Below are positions 17,822-27,858 of a stretch of 64,000 bases of DNA, in pieces. Position 1 is the first letter of the stretch, and every line of letters begins with the position of its first letter. Made by a program: the position numbers and the translations under genes. Below the pieces are notes generated by a model that was given only the letters and a program-made list of their open reading frames with translations, did not search any database and was not told the DNA's origin. Source of the stretch: Thalassomonas actiniarum (GTDB taxonomy: Bacteria > Pseudomonadota > Gammaproteobacteria > Enterobacterales > Alteromonadaceae); NCBI RefSeq assembly GCF_000948975.2, contig NZ_CP059735.1, positions 1,736,001 to 1,800,000 on the forward strand. The letters are read 5' to 3'.

Positions 17822-20563
17822 ATGAAAAAGATCATATTTAAAATATTTCTTGGCTGTTTTGCCGTCTTTTTATCTACTTCCCTAGTTGCTGCTACTCAAA
17901 TTTCCCAGCAACAGATAGAACAATTTAAAAAATTGCCACCCAGCCAGCAAAGGGCATTGGCCCAAAGTATGGGGGTAGATTTAAATACTATCAATGCACA
18001 AATCAGACGTTCTACCTCAGATAAAGAAGAAGTAGATCAAACAACTCAGCAGGTTTATCCTCGTGATACTCAATTTGACCAATTTGGTAATCCCATTTTA
18101 ACTGATGCCTTAGAACAGGAGGAGGAGGAGGAAAGCGATGAACCTCAGCCTTTTGGTTATGACATTTTTGCCAATGCTCCAGCTACTTTTGCGCCAACAA
18201 TGGATATTGCTATTCCGCAAGGTTATGTTATCGGCTCTGGTGATGTGCTTAACATTCAGATCTTTGGCAAAGAAAATCTTGAGCATGAGTTGCCTGTTTC
18301 TCGTGAAGGTCAGGTGCTTATCCCAACTTTAGGTGCTTATAATGTTTCCGGTATGTCATTTCCTGAAATGAAAAAGTATTTGAGCAGTAAAATCAAGGAT
18401 AAAATCTTAGGGGTTGATGTTGTTATTACCTTGGCAGAGTTACGTTCAATGCGGGTATTTGTACTTGGCGATGCATTCAAGCCTGGCCCCTATACTTTAA
18501 GTTCATTATCAAGCATAACCCATGCAATATTTGCTGCAGGCGGTATTAATGATATTGGATCTTTGCGTAATATCCAACTGAAAAGGGCTGGTAAATTAAT
18601 TACCACATTGGATTTATATGACTTACTCATCAACGGTGATTCTTCTAATGATATCATGCTGCAATCGGGTGACGTAGTTTTTATCACGCCTGTCGGCAAG
18701 CGGGTGACGGTTGATGGCGAAGTTACCCGCCCGGCAATATATGAGTTAGCTGAAAATGAAACTTTTGAGACGGCGATAAAAATGGCGGGGGGCTTATTAC
18801 CTTCGGCTTATCCTTCCTCTACGGTTGTTGAGCGTTTTAATAAACAAAACCTTCGTTCACTGCTAAATATTGATTTAAGTCAAAAGGCTTCATTGAAAAA
18901 ATCGGTTCAAGGTGGTGACTATATCCGGGTGATGAAAACTTCTGAGCAGTTTGCTCAGTCGGTGACTATTATTGGTGCTGTTTCCCGTCCAGGTAATTAT
19001 CAGTGGAAGAAGGGGCAACGTATTACGGATTTACTTCCTAATATCAATGCCTATTTATTACCTGATGCCGATTTAAGCTACGCTTTGCTTATCCGTGAAA
19101 AAGGACAAGGGAGAGATATCGAGGTCCTGCAGTTTGGTCTTTTTAATGCGGTATCAGATCATGCTTCTGCAGATAATCTCGTACTGGAACCCCGTGACAA
19201 AATTTTGGTGTTTTCTAATGACGAGAAGCCAACATCAGAGAATGTATCATTAGAGAGTTTGGCTTTAACGAAAGAAGAACTACTGGAAAAAGAAAAGGAT
19301 AGTGCCAAAATTGATTATGAAGACAGGTTGTTTTGGCAACAATATGGTACCGATCAACAGATAGATTTTGTCTATGAAGAAAAAGATGAGTTGGAAGAGC
19401 AGCTTAAACTTGCTTCCCAGTCGATGGAAGAACTCACTGGAGGAACGGTTACCGAAGAGCTTGAATTAAGGGAGCTTGGGCTTTTCTCCAGAAAACGTCT
19501 GTTAACTCCTGTGATACAGCAATTGAAAAGACAAGGGGCCTCTGGAGAGCCAATACAGTTGGTAGAAGTTGCCGGCGAAGTAAAATTTCCGGGAACCTAC
19601 CCTCTTGCAAGTAATATTACTGTGAAAGACTTAGTTATTGCTGCTGGTGGTTTAATGGAGTCTGCATATCTAGATAAAGCAGAAATTACCCGTAACGTCT
19701 TCTTTCAGGGAGCGGCAACTAAAGAATCTAAAAATGTTAATTTAAAGTCCGCATTGGCCGGTATTGCTGAAAGTAATGTCTTATTGCAGAGTAAAGACCG
19801 TCTCAATGTGCACCAGATACCCGCCTGGCAGGAAAACCATGTAATTGAACTACGCGGTGAATTTCTTTTTCCTGGAAAATATACTATACGCCGTGGAGAA
19901 ACTTTAGGTCAGCTGATTGAACGGGTAGGTGGTTTTACTGATTACGCTTATATCAACGGCTCGGTTTTCACCCGTGAAAAATTAAAGCAATTAGAATTGC
20001 AAAACTTACTCAAGGTATCGGCTGATTTGCGCATGGAAATTGCCTCTAAAAGCCTGGCGCAAAGTAAGGGCAATCCGATGATCGATTATGATCAGGCAAA
20101 GAAATTATTGGCAGATTTGACGAAAGTTAAACCCATTGGCCGTTTGGTTATTGATTTACCGAAGTTGGTGTCAAACGGTGATTTTGATGTTTTATTAGAA
20201 GACGGTGATGTGTTGTATGTGCCGACCAGACAAAATTCTATCAATGTGATTGGCCAGGTGCAATTAGCCTCTTCACACTTATATCAAAAGGAACTATCGG
20301 TAGAAGATTATTTGCGTTTAAGTGGTGGCGCTAAAAAACAGGCCGATGAAGATCGTCTATATGTGATCAGGGCTAACGGCTCTGTGATGATCCCCTCGCA
20401 GAGTAATTGGTTTAGTGAGCGCGATACCAGTACATTGAATCCGGGAGATACGCTAGTGATCCCCCTTGATTCTGAATATATGGACAATTTGACTTTATGG
20501 GCCACAGCAACACAAATAGTATATCAGGCAGCAGTCGCCATTGCGGCCGTGTCCGGCATATAG
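17822..20563 (+). CDS. Large SLBB-domain polysaccharide export protein (Wza-like)
   Basis: This is an outer-membrane or periplasmic polysaccharide export protein of the Wza family. The 913-residue product has a signal peptide (MKKIIFKIFLGCFAVFLSTS...), a polar Gln/Glu-rich segment, a poly-export domain (GYVIGSGDVLNIQIFGKENL, near residue 138) and six SLBB-type units. Each unit is marked by a VxGxxxxPGxY-like motif: near residues 210, 294, 381, 581, 674 and 806. Wza has about 380 residues and two or three such units, so this is the long form seen in Alteromonadales. The last 25 residues are hydrophobic. It has no Wzc-type kinase next to it. Confidence 0.88.
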   Translation: MKKIIFKIFLGCFAVFLSTSLVAATQISQQQIEQFKKLPPSQQRALAQSMGVDLNTINAQIRRSTSDKEEVDQTTQQVYPRDTQFDQFGNPILTDALEQEEEEESDEPQPFGYDIFANAPATFAPTMDIAIPQGYVIGSGDVLNIQIFGKENLEHELPVSREGQVLIPTLGAYNVSGMSFPEMKKYLSSKIKDKILGVDVVITLAELRSMRVFVLGDAFKPGPYTLSSLSSITHAIFAAGGINDIGSLRNIQLKRAGKLITTLDLYDLLINGDSSNDIMLQSGDVVFITPVGKRVTVDGEVTRPAIYELAENETFETAIKMAGGLLPSAYPSSTVVERFNKQNLRSLLNIDLSQKASLKKSVQGGDYIRVMKTSEQFAQSVTIIGAVSRPGNYQWKKGQRITDLLPNINAYLLPDADLSYALLIREKGQGRDIEVLQFGLFNAVSDHASADNLVLEPRDKILVFSNDEKPTSENVSLESLALTKEELLEKEKDSAKIDYEDRLFWQQYGTDQQIDFVYEEKDELEEQLKLASQSMEELTGGTVTEELELRELGLFSRKRLLTPVIQQLKRQGASGEPIQLVEVAGEVKFPGTYPLASNITVKDLVIAAGGLMESAYLDKAEITRNVFFQGAATKESKNVNLKSALAGIAESNVLLQSKDRLNVHQIPAWQENHVIELRGEFLFPGKYTIRRGETLGQLIERVGGFTDYAYINGSVFTREKLKQLELQNLLKVSADLRMEIASKSLAQSKGNPMIDYDQAKKLLADLTKVKPIGRLVIDLPKLVSNGDFDVLLEDGDVLYVPTRQNSINVIGQVQLASSHLYQKELSVEDYLRLSGGAKKQADEDRLYVIRANGSVMIPSQSNWFSERDTSTLNPGDTLVIPLDSEYMDNLTLWATATQIVYQAAVAIAAVSGI

Positions 20564-20586
20564 CCCTCTCTTAAGCATTTTTTAGC

Positions 20587-20627
20587 CAACTAAGCCGGTA
20601 TATCAACAAGTTATACTGGCTTAGTTG
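20587..20627. terminator. Long hairpin after the SLBB gene
   Basis: A 16-bp stem with one G-T pair (arms 20587-20602 and 20612-20627, beginning CAACTAAGCC and ending GGCTTAGTTG) and a nine-base loop, 23 bases after the stop codon. A T-rich stretch lies before it rather than after, so it is a poor intrinsic terminator on the + strand and may protect the 3' end of the mRNA. Confidence 0.55.
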
Positions 20628-20765
20628 TTCATAGGCGTCTATAATAAGCGCGCTTAGATCGTAATGAGATAAGCTATGATCATAAGTGATTATTTTTTCT
20701 AAATTTCTGTGCAAAATGTTTTGCCAGGAAATACTTGCTAAATTATTCCAATTGGTACTAATTGA

Positions 20766-21818
20766 ATGTTATTTCTCTTACCAGCTTTGTTTGTCGCTTT
20801 TTTTGCCTCTATTTCTACTATTAAAGTTTTACTACCACTAGCCCCCCATATCGGGCTGGTTGATTTACCCACTGAGAGAAAAAACCACGACGGCGCCATT
20901 CCTTTGATTGGTGGAATTTCCATTTTTACCGGTGTGTTGATCGCCTCAAGTTTGTTTATAGAACAAAGCCAATTGCTTAATTTATACTTAATTTCATCTG
21001 CCTTTTTGGTCTTTTTAGGTACTTTGGACGATATTTATGATTTAAGCGTGATGTCACGGATTATTTTTCAAGGAATAATAGCCTCTATCTTAGTTTTTGG
21101 TGCCGGTATTTATATTAGTGATTTTGGTGAGATTTTCGCCAGCGGTCCGGTGGATATCGGTATTTATGGTATGATCTTCACTTGTGTTGCCTGCATTGCT
21201 GCAATTAATGCCTTTAATATGGTAGATGGTATTGATGGCTTAGCAGGCTCTATGAGTATTATTACCATTGCCTCTGTAGCACTTATGAAGTTACTCTCAG
21301 GCCAGTTAGATTTGATTTTACTGCCTTTAGTTCTAGTTGTTGCCATAGTTCCGTTTCTCTTTTATAACGTAAGCAGACGCAACCCCAGAGGGAAAAAGAT
21401 CTTTATGGGGGATGCAGGCAGTATGTTTATGGGGTTAACCGTTATTTGGTTATTAACTCTGGAAACACAAGGGGAAAATGCTTCTTTCCGTCCGGTAACG
21501 GCTTTGTGGGTAATAGGGATTCCCCTGATGGATATGTTATCCATTATGCTTCGCCGGATCCGCACGGGAAGTTCTCCCTTCAAGGCTGATAATAACCATA
21601 TACACCACATAGTGATCCGTGCCGGTTACTCTTCAAGGCAAGCGCTTATCATGTTAAGCTTACTTGCTATTCTTTTTGCGGCAATAGGGGTTTTTGGAGA
21701 AGTCTTTCAGGTTCCGGAATGGTTTATGCTGACCGGTTTTATTGTGTTATTTGTCTTTTATACCCTGATACTCTCCCGCCACAGTAAAGGCGAGCTAGCC
21801 CTGAGTAAACTGTCGTAA
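20766..21818 (+). CDS. wecA: WecA-type undecaprenyl-phosphate sugar-1-phosphate transferase
   Basis: Enzymes of this family start glycan synthesis by moving a HexNAc-1-phosphate from its UDP-sugar to undecaprenyl phosphate at the inner membrane. The 350-residue product is polytopic and has the family motifs: NAFNMVDGIDGLAG (metal-binding aspartates), FMGDAGSMFMG and the histidine motif NHIHHIVIRAG. The length is close to E. coli WecA. It probably primes the surface polysaccharide made by the genes at 38-53 kb. The precise sugar cannot be read from sequence. Confidence 0.88.
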   Translation: MLFLLPALFVAFFASISTIKVLLPLAPHIGLVDLPTERKNHDGAIPLIGGISIFTGVLIASSLFIEQSQLLNLYLISSAFLVFLGTLDDIYDLSVMSRIIFQGIIASILVFGAGIYISDFGEIFASGPVDIGIYGMIFTCVACIAAINAFNMVDGIDGLAGSMSIITIASVALMKLLSGQLDLILLPLVLVVAIVPFLFYNVSRRNPRGKKIFMGDAGSMFMGLTVIWLLTLETQGENASFRPVTALWVIGIPLMDMLSIMLRRIRTGSSPFKADNNHIHHIVIRAGYSSRQALIMLSLLAILFAAIGVFGEVFQVPEWFMLTGFIVLFVFYTLILSRHSKGELALSKLS

Positions 21819-21952
21819 GTTGAAATATTGCAGGGTAATAGTCGGTAAATCTTTGTAACATATTCTTGAATTGTGTTTCCTTTAGCTGCATCGACTCCTT
21901 CTGATTTACTTGGTAGAATTTCCATTAATTGATTAATAATTTAGTAGGTTTT

Positions 21953-22348
21953 ATGCGTAAGAATCGTGGTTTTACGATGATAGAATTACTCATCGTTATT
22001 GTTATTTTAGGCTTGTTGGCGTCGCTGGTTGCGCCAAAATTCTTTTCACAGTTAAGCACGGCAGAACGTGGGATTGCTGCGGCGCAGATGAATGCTTTTG
22101 AAACCGCACTAGACACTTACCGGCTTGACCTGGGAGCTTATCCAGCAAAACTAGAAGATCTTCGCTCTGGTGAACAGCCAAGATGGGATGGCCCTTATTT
22201 ACCTAAAGATGTTCCCTTAGATCCTTGGGGAAATCCATATGTATATACAACGCCGGGAGAAAATAACGCACCTTATTCTATTATGTCTTACGGCGCTGAC
22301 GGCAAACCGGGCGGCATAGATAATAATGAAGATATAGTACATAAATAA
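21953..22348 (+). CDS. gspG: GspG-type major pseudopilin
   Basis: GspG is the main subunit of the T2SS pseudopilus. The 131-residue product has a class III signal cut at G/F (KNRGFTMIELLIVIVILGLL, Glu at +5), the GspG signature LPKDVPLDPWGNPYVY and a calcium-binding-like C-terminus (SYGADGKPGGIDNNEDI). The frame is open from TTG 21929, but ATG 21953 with TAGG in front gives the usual short leader and is preferred. It opens a co-directional operon whose genes mostly abut or overlap. The processing peptidase (PilD/GspO) is not in this window. Confidence 0.93.
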   Translation: MRKNRGFTMIELLIVIVILGLLASLVAPKFFSQLSTAERGIAAAQMNAFETALDTYRLDLGAYPAKLEDLRSGEQPRWDGPYLPKDVPLDPWGNPYVYTTPGENNAPYSIMSYGADGKPGGIDNNEDIVHK

Positions 22349-23997
22349 TGCAGTTAAGTAAGTTATTACAAGAAGAATTTCAGGTAACTCCTGACGACCT
22401 GAGTAAAGCCGAAAGTTATCAAAGCCGATATGGTGGTCGCATAGAGCAAATTCTTGTAAACATGGGGAGCTTACCGGATGATCAAATTCCAAAATTATAC
22501 AGTTTGCTGTTTAATCTCCCCTTGTTTGATATCTCTTTGTGGGATGAAAAGAAAAAACCCGATATAAACCCTGAAGTCTTAAGTGTTTTATTAGATAATC
22601 AATGGATACCACTTTCTGTAAAAGGCAATAACTGGACATTAGCATGCCGATATCCACTGGATTTGGTGGTTAACCAGCTACTTGTAAGTCATGCTATTAA
22701 TCCTGAGATTTATTTAGCGCATGAATCAGACCTGCAAATGTTGGCAAGTCATTATAAGCAAGCTGCTGATGAGGGGAGTCAGGAGTTTGTTGGTGACGAA
22801 GAAGAACGCTTAAGGGAACTTGCAACTGAAGCACCGACAGTAAACCTACTTAACTCTTTGATTTCCAGAGCGTTACGTCAAGGGGCGTCAGATATGCATC
22901 TTGAGCCATATCAAAGCCGATATAGAGCGAGATTTCGTATCGATGGGGTCTTACACGATGCTGAAACCTTATCCCCACGAATGCAACTTCCTATCGTTAC
23001 TCGACTGAAAATACTTTCAGGTATGGATATTGCCGAAAAGCGACGGCCTCAAGATGGTAAAATTGAATTAAAGATATCTAATCAAGAACTTGATATTCGA
23101 GTCTCCGCCTTGCCTCTCAATGATGGCGAGTCTATGGTATTACGTTTTTTACGTAAAGATAATGTGCAGTATGATATGTCAGTTCTTGGTTTATCAGATG
23201 ACATAGAGGCCTTGGTACGTGAAGATATTAAAACAACATCCGGAGTCGTATTATTAACCGGACCTACAGGCTCAGGCAAAACGACAACACTTTATACTTT
23301 TTTAAATGCCTTAAATAATGACGATGTAAAAATAATAACGCTGGAAGATCCTGTTGAATACCAATTACCAGGTATAAATCAGGTACAAGTTAACAGTGAT
23401 ATTGGCTTTGATTTTTCTGCCGGGCTAAGAAGTATTGTCCGTCAGGATCCCGACATCATCATGTTAGGTGAAATCCGTGATAAAGAAACGGCGCAAATTG
23501 CACTTCAATCTGCATTAACCGGGCATTTGGTTTTCTCTACTGTCCATACCAATGATGCTGCCAGTGCGTATACCCGTTTATTAGATCTAGGTGTAGAAGA
23601 GTTTTTACTTAATGCTGCTTTGGTATCGATTGTTGCCCAGCGTCTGGCTCGTAAAATATGTCAGGAATGTGCACACCCGCACCCGGAAGCTGAGCACCTT
23701 ATTGAAAAATATCACTTGCAGACACTTGCCGAAAAGTTTGCCTTAGCTGAAATCCGTCTTATGCAGGGCATAGGTTGTGAACATTGTTCTTATTCAGGTT
23801 ATAAAGGCCGAATGGCTGTGACTGAATATTTGCGATGTGACGATGAAATTAAGGCTATGCCGAAGGATTCTGATTTTATTCCAAAAGCTAAAAAGCATAA
23901 TGCAGATTTACATCGTAGAACCTTGCTTGAAGATGGCTTTTATAAGGCGATTTTAGGCTTTACAACTATCAATGAAATCGTACGGATTGCAGGGTAA
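22348..23997 (+). CDS. gspE: GspE-type secretion ATPase
   Basis: GspE is the cytosolic hexameric ATPase that drives pseudopilus assembly. The 549-residue product has the N-terminal N1E/N2E-type domain, the Walker A GPTGSGKTTTLY near residue 307, the Asp box, Walker B (PDIIMLGEIRDKETA), the His box (TGHLVFSTVHTNDAA) and a CxxC zinc pair (CQEC then CEHCSYSGYKGR). All catalytic motifs are intact. Its ATG overlaps the gspG stop (TAATG), and its stop overlaps gspF in the same way. Confidence 0.94.
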   Translation: MQLSKLLQEEFQVTPDDLSKAESYQSRYGGRIEQILVNMGSLPDDQIPKLYSLLFNLPLFDISLWDEKKKPDINPEVLSVLLDNQWIPLSVKGNNWTLACRYPLDLVVNQLLVSHAINPEIYLAHESDLQMLASHYKQAADEGSQEFVGDEEERLRELATEAPTVNLLNSLISRALRQGASDMHLEPYQSRYRARFRIDGVLHDAETLSPRMQLPIVTRLKILSGMDIAEKRRPQDGKIELKISNQELDIRVSALPLNDGESMVLRFLRKDNVQYDMSVLGLSDDIEALVREDIKTTSGVVLLTGPTGSGKTTTLYTFLNALNNDDVKIITLEDPVEYQLPGINQVQVNSDIGFDFSAGLRSIVRQDPDIIMLGEIRDKETAQIALQSALTGHLVFSTVHTNDAASAYTRLLDLGVEEFLLNAALVSIVAQRLARKICQECAHPHPEAEHLIEKYHLQTLAEKFALAEIRLMQGIGCEHCSYSGYKGRMAVTEYLRCDDEIKAMPKDSDFIPKAKKHNADLHRRTLLEDGFYKAILGFTTINEIVRIAG

Positions 23998-25199
23998 TGG
24001 CACAATTTAGCTATAAAGCTTACGATTCGTCTGGCGGAAAAGTTGATGGTCAATTAGAAGCAGCAGATAAAGCTTTTGCTCTTGCAGAATTAAAAAGTCA
24101 GGGGCTGATGCCTTTTGAAATTAAAGAACTGGCTAACAATGCGAATAACATTTTAACTTTTAAGCAAGGTGTTTCCCTGGCAGACTTGGAATTTCTTACT
24201 GCGGAATTAAGCTTGTTACTTGAGTCTGGTGTTAGGATTGATAAAGGCATAGATATTATTCGTCGTACAAAAGCCAAACCTGCTTTGGCTAAGTTATTGT
24301 CAGATATCAGTCAGGGAATTAAGAAAGGAAAGAATTTATCAGAAGCTTTTAGAGAGCATGATGAAGTATTTGACCCTTTGTATTGCAATTTGATTGAACT
24401 TGGCGAAGCATCGGGGAACTTAAGTGAAATCTTTGCCGGTTTGGCTAAAGATCTTAAGTTTCGCAGAGAACTACAGCGAAAAATCGTCAGTTCGCTGGCT
24501 TATCCTATTGTCATCTTTTTTGTTTGTTTATTATGTATATTCTTTATATTTAATTTTATCATTCCGAAAATGTCATCCATGTTTAATGATGTTGACTCTT
24601 TGCCTTGGTATACCAGCGCAATGTTATCAACGAGTGAGTGGATGTTGCAATATCAAGGGTATCTATTCATCGGCATCATTGCTGGTCTCTTTGCGTTGGT
24701 TGCGGCTACCAGGCAAGCCGTATTTATTAACTGGTGGCAAAACCTCAGTTTGAAGCTTCCTTTTATTAAACAAGCGGTTGTTACTGTTGAACGGATCCGT
24801 TTTAACAGTGGACTGGCGATGATGGTTAAAGCTGGCGTACAAATAGACCGTGCGATAGGTCTCTCTGCCGGCAATATCAAGAATCAAAAGTTGCGACGTG
24901 AAATGGATATCGCTAAGTCGAAGGTTAAAGGCGGTAGTGCGCTGACACCAGCATTAAAACAAACCTCTCTTTATCCCGATTTTTTTATTTCATTATTAGA
25001 AGTTGGTGAAGAGTCAGGAAATTTAGAACGAGTTTTTGATGAAATCGCCAATAGATCACGCCAAGAATTTGAAAGTTGGACTGACAGAATGACAACCTTG
25101 TTAGAGCCCTTGATGATTTTGTTTATGGGAGGATTTGTCGGCGGCGTAGTCGTGGTTATGCTGCTCAGTATGGTCTCTATCAATGAAATAGGCATATAG
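23997..25199 (+). CDS. gspF: GspF-type inner-membrane platform protein
   Basis: GspF is the polytopic platform protein that interacts with GspE and GspL. The 400-residue product has the two homologous GspF domains (first with LTAELSLLLESGVRIDKGIDII and ELGEASGNLSEIFAGLA; second with NSGLAMMVKAGVQIDRAI and EVGEESGNLERVFDEIA) and three membrane segments, the last near the C-terminus. It normally has 400-405 residues. A gap of about 115 bases follows, before the minor pseudopilin genes. Confidence 0.94.
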   Translation: MAQFSYKAYDSSGGKVDGQLEAADKAFALAELKSQGLMPFEIKELANNANNILTFKQGVSLADLEFLTAELSLLLESGVRIDKGIDIIRRTKAKPALAKLLSDISQGIKKGKNLSEAFREHDEVFDPLYCNLIELGEASGNLSEIFAGLAKDLKFRRELQRKIVSSLAYPIVIFFVCLLCIFFIFNFIIPKMSSMFNDVDSLPWYTSAMLSTSEWMLQYQGYLFIGIIAGLFALVAATRQAVFINWWQNLSLKLPFIKQAVVTVERIRFNSGLAMMVKAGVQIDRAIGLSAGNIKNQKLRREMDIAKSKVKGGSALTPALKQTSLYPDFFISLLEVGEESGNLERVFDEIANRSRQEFESWTDRMTTLLEPLMILFMGGFVGGVVVVMLLSMVSINEIGI

Positions 25200-25313
25200 T
25201 GGTGGAAGACTGGCAAAATTTGGCAGCTGGTGATTGTTGAAACTAGATGTTGATATCACAACCCGTGAACTGCTGAAAACGATGTATTTTTATCGTAGGA
25301 AAGAGATTGTTTT

Positions 25314-25742
25314 ATGGCCAGGTTAAAAGTTTCAGGATTTACGCTGATTGAATTGATGATTGTCATGTCAATTGTCGCCTTGTTAATGGGCATGGTTGGA
25401 CCCCTGGCCATACAAAATTTAGAAAAAGCACAAAGCAAAAGTGAATTGATGTCAGTTAAAAATTGGCTTAAGCAAGTCAGTTTTCAAGCATATATTAGCG
25501 GACAAGAATTAAAACTGGTATTAAAGGGCAAAGAGGCTAAATTGGTAAAAACGGATTCTGAAGAAGTGCTCACTGATGTCACTTTTGAGTTCCTGTTCTT
25601 TCAGCCTCAAACCCTTAATTTTAATAACAAGGGGTACGTAACGCCTACTCAGCTTACTGGCGCTTATCGAAATAAGCCTTTGTTGTTAGACTTAAAACAA
25701 CCAATTAATGGTGAATATGACATAGCGATAAGTGAATTTTAA
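25314..25742 (+). CDS. gspH: GspH-type minor pseudopilin
   Basis: A small type IV-pilin-like protein in the GspH place. The 142-residue product begins MARLKVSGFTLIELMIVMSIVALLMG, with the G/F cleavage site and Glu at +5, then a poorly conserved periplasmic domain. The ATG follows an AGGAAAGAG ribosome site. Assignment as H rests on the pseudopilin leader and the gene order G-E-F-H-I-J-K; the globular part is too divergent for me to confirm by eye. Confidence 0.78.
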   Translation: MARLKVSGFTLIELMIVMSIVALLMGMVGPLAIQNLEKAQSKSELMSVKNWLKQVSFQAYISGQELKLVLKGKEAKLVKTDSEEVLTDVTFEFLFFQPQTLNFNNKGYVTPTQLTGAYRNKPLLLDLKQPINGEYDIAISEF

Positions 25743-25839
25743 TTATTGGTATGTTCATAAAGAGATGTTTCTACCTGCCAGGTACAATGTCACCTTATTC
25801 ATGGATGTCCAGGCCTTAAAACATAGAAATTGATAATTG

Positions 25840-26298
25840 ATGAAAATACCTACAAGCCTTTTGTTTAAAGCAAAAAAATCAACTGCTGGCTTCACCTTGA
25901 TTGAAATTTTAGTGGCAAGTGTTATTTTATTTTCTTCTATTGCCGTGGTTTCCGTTGTATACAAAGGGGCGTATTTGGCTTCTGAAAAGGCAGACAGTCA
26001 TATGACTATCGCCGGTGCTGTCCCTATCATCTTGGGGAATATCCGGGAAAAGATAAGGGGGCAAGGCAATGCCGATGATATACAATTGCATGGCAATGAC
26101 GTAGCCTGGGGAGTTGTTTATCAATGGCGTGCTGATCAGCTTGATTTTAAACCGCCTCCGGTTAGCTTTGATATTGACAGCGGACAAATGATCGAAAGTG
26201 ATAATAAATACAAACTGTGGCAGGTTGAAGTGACCTTGACCTATTCAAATGCGAGTCACACATTTGAGTTTAATGAGTTAAGTTGGAATGAGAAATAG
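25840..26298 (+). CDS. gspI: GspI-type minor pseudopilin
   Basis: A minor pseudopilin of the pseudopilus tip. The product (152 residues from ATG 25840; TTG 25837 is the alternative) has a slightly long leader and the cleavage region STAGFTLIEILVASVILFSS, with Glu at +5. It overlaps gspJ by 11 bases, as GspI and GspJ genes often do. The tip complex I-J-K is complete in this operon. Confidence 0.8.
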   Translation: MKIPTSLLFKAKKSTAGFTLIEILVASVILFSSIAVVSVVYKGAYLASEKADSHMTIAGAVPIILGNIREKIRGQGNADDIQLHGNDVAWGVVYQWRADQLDFKPPPVSFDIDSGQMIESDNKYKLWQVEVTLTYSNASHTFEFNELSWNEK

Positions 26299-26977
26299 GC
26301 AGTCAGGTTTCACTTTGGTAGAACTGCTTATCGCGGTTGCCATTTTAAGTGCATTATTGTTTACCGGCAGTTTTGCCTATCAGATGTTGGCTAACCGTTG
26401 GGGCAAGGAACTTGGCGAGTTCAATACCTCAGTGCAGTCTACTAAAAGTTTGACTTTACTAGATGATTTACTCAGAGGAGTACAGCCGTTCATCGTCATT
26501 GAAAAAAATCCGGGCTTTGATAAACCCGCTTTTTTCTTTATCGGGCATAACAACAGCTTACTTTCTATTAGTCGCTCAGGTATATTTTCGTCCGGCTATC
26601 CGGAGATATTCCGCCTAACTGTGCAAGTTCAGGATAATGGGCTTCATGAGTTAATTTATCAATCGGTGAGTAGCCAGGGACTGTTATTATTAACTGCGCA
26701 GCAAGAAATAGTGTTTGAACATCAGATCACTTTATTAAAAGATTTTGATGAAATCACGTTTAGTTACTCTGGCTGGGATGGCTTTATGGAGTATGCTGAG
26801 CGGGCAAAGTCTCTGAAACCTGCCAGTTGGCGCGAGAAATTTTCGGGTATCGATAATCAATTGTTACCCGAAAAAATGCGGGTATATGCAAAAAAAGGTG
26901 GTAAAGTAGCGGACTTTAATGTGGGTTTTGACCAACGTTCTCTTCGTTATCTAACTCCCTATATAGATAATTACTAG
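26288..26977 (+). CDS. gspJ: GspJ-type minor pseudopilin
   Basis: The largest of the E5-containing minor pseudopilins, 229 residues, with leader MRNRQSGFTLVELLIAVAIL and Glu at +5. Length fits GspJ (about 200-230). The periplasmic domain includes aromatic-rich strands (FDEITFSYSGWDGFMEYAE) typical of GspJ. It lies between gspI, which it overlaps, and gspK, which starts five bases later. Confidence 0.82.
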   Translation: MRNRQSGFTLVELLIAVAILSALLFTGSFAYQMLANRWGKELGEFNTSVQSTKSLTLLDDLLRGVQPFIVIEKNPGFDKPAFFFIGHNNSLLSISRSGIFSSGYPEIFRLTVQVQDNGLHELIYQSVSSQGLLLLTAQQEIVFEHQITLLKDFDEITFSYSGWDGFMEYAERAKSLKPASWREKFSGIDNQLLPEKMRVYAKKGGKVADFNVGFDQRSLRYLTPYIDNY

Positions 26978-26981
26978 TATT

Positions 26982-27857
26982 ATGAATCGCAAATGTCGCG
27001 GAATAGCTTTAATACAGATTTTGCTGATTACCGCAATTTTGTCTGTGCTGGCTTTATATTTAACGCAGACTTCCAGACAGCATGTCCGGATGGCATCCTG
27101 GGCACAGGATAGGGTGGCAGCTGAAATAGCATTGCACTCGGCGGAATCACAGTTACTATTCACTTTGATGACCCAAAAGAAGTTTCCTGAAGACGGCGTG
27201 GACCCGCTGGTACTATTGTGGAACTTTTATGGCCAGGAATTTCAATTTAACGACCTGGTCAGGCTTTCTATCCAGGATCAAGCTGGATTGCTTAACTTAC
27301 ATACTATACACCAGGGCCGGTTTCTTGCTTTGTTGCAAAGTAATGGGCTCAGTGAACAGCGAAGTACTGAAATATTAGCGCGATTATTGGATTGGCAAGA
27401 CAGTGATGCCCTGGTACGGGCGAATGGCAGGGAGTCATCGGTTGAATTTGGCAGTGTCCGAAATGGCGCCATTCCCGATATCACAGAGTTGGAACATGTA
27501 TTGGAATTATCACCTGAAGAGAAGCAGTTGATTTATCAAAACTGTGGAATATTTTTCCTGGGAGACTTCAACCCCATGATGGCGCCGATACCGCTGATTG
27601 CTTCATTAAGTGATCAACTATCTGCACAACAAATTGCACTGCTAAGAGAAAGCAATCAGTTAACCAGAACAAATTTTATTGAAATTACAGATATCAAAGA
27701 AGAAGAAGATATGCGTTTTTATCCCTCGAATGTCATGAAAGTTATATTCAAATCAAGTGTAAATAAAGCTTTTGTTACAAGAGAATTAGTGATTTCACTT
27801 TCCCCCTATGCTAAAAACAACCTTAGCCCGATTAATGTATTAGTAGATAAAAGTTAA
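26982..27857 (+). CDS. gspK: GspK-type minor pseudopilin
   Basis: GspK caps the pseudopilus tip. The 291-residue product has the leader NRKCRGIALIQILLITAILS, in which the usual Glu at +5 is absent, exactly as in GspK proteins. The large periplasmic domain contains the helical SAM-like insertion (LLDWQDSDALVRANGRESS; IPDITELEHVLELSPE) characteristic of the family. Somewhat shorter than E. coli-type GspK (about 320). Confidence 0.88.
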   Translation: MNRKCRGIALIQILLITAILSVLALYLTQTSRQHVRMASWAQDRVAAEIALHSAESQLLFTLMTQKKFPEDGVDPLVLLWNFYGQEFQFNDLVRLSIQDQAGLLNLHTIHQGRFLALLQSNGLSEQRSTEILARLLDWQDSDALVRANGRESSVEFGSVRNGAIPDITELEHVLELSPEEKQLIYQNCGIFFLGDFNPMMAPIPLIASLSDQLSAQQIALLRESNQLTRTNFIEITDIKEEEDMRFYPSNVMKVIFKSSVNKAFVTRELVISLSPYAKNNLSPINVLVDKS

Positions 27858-27858
27858 C

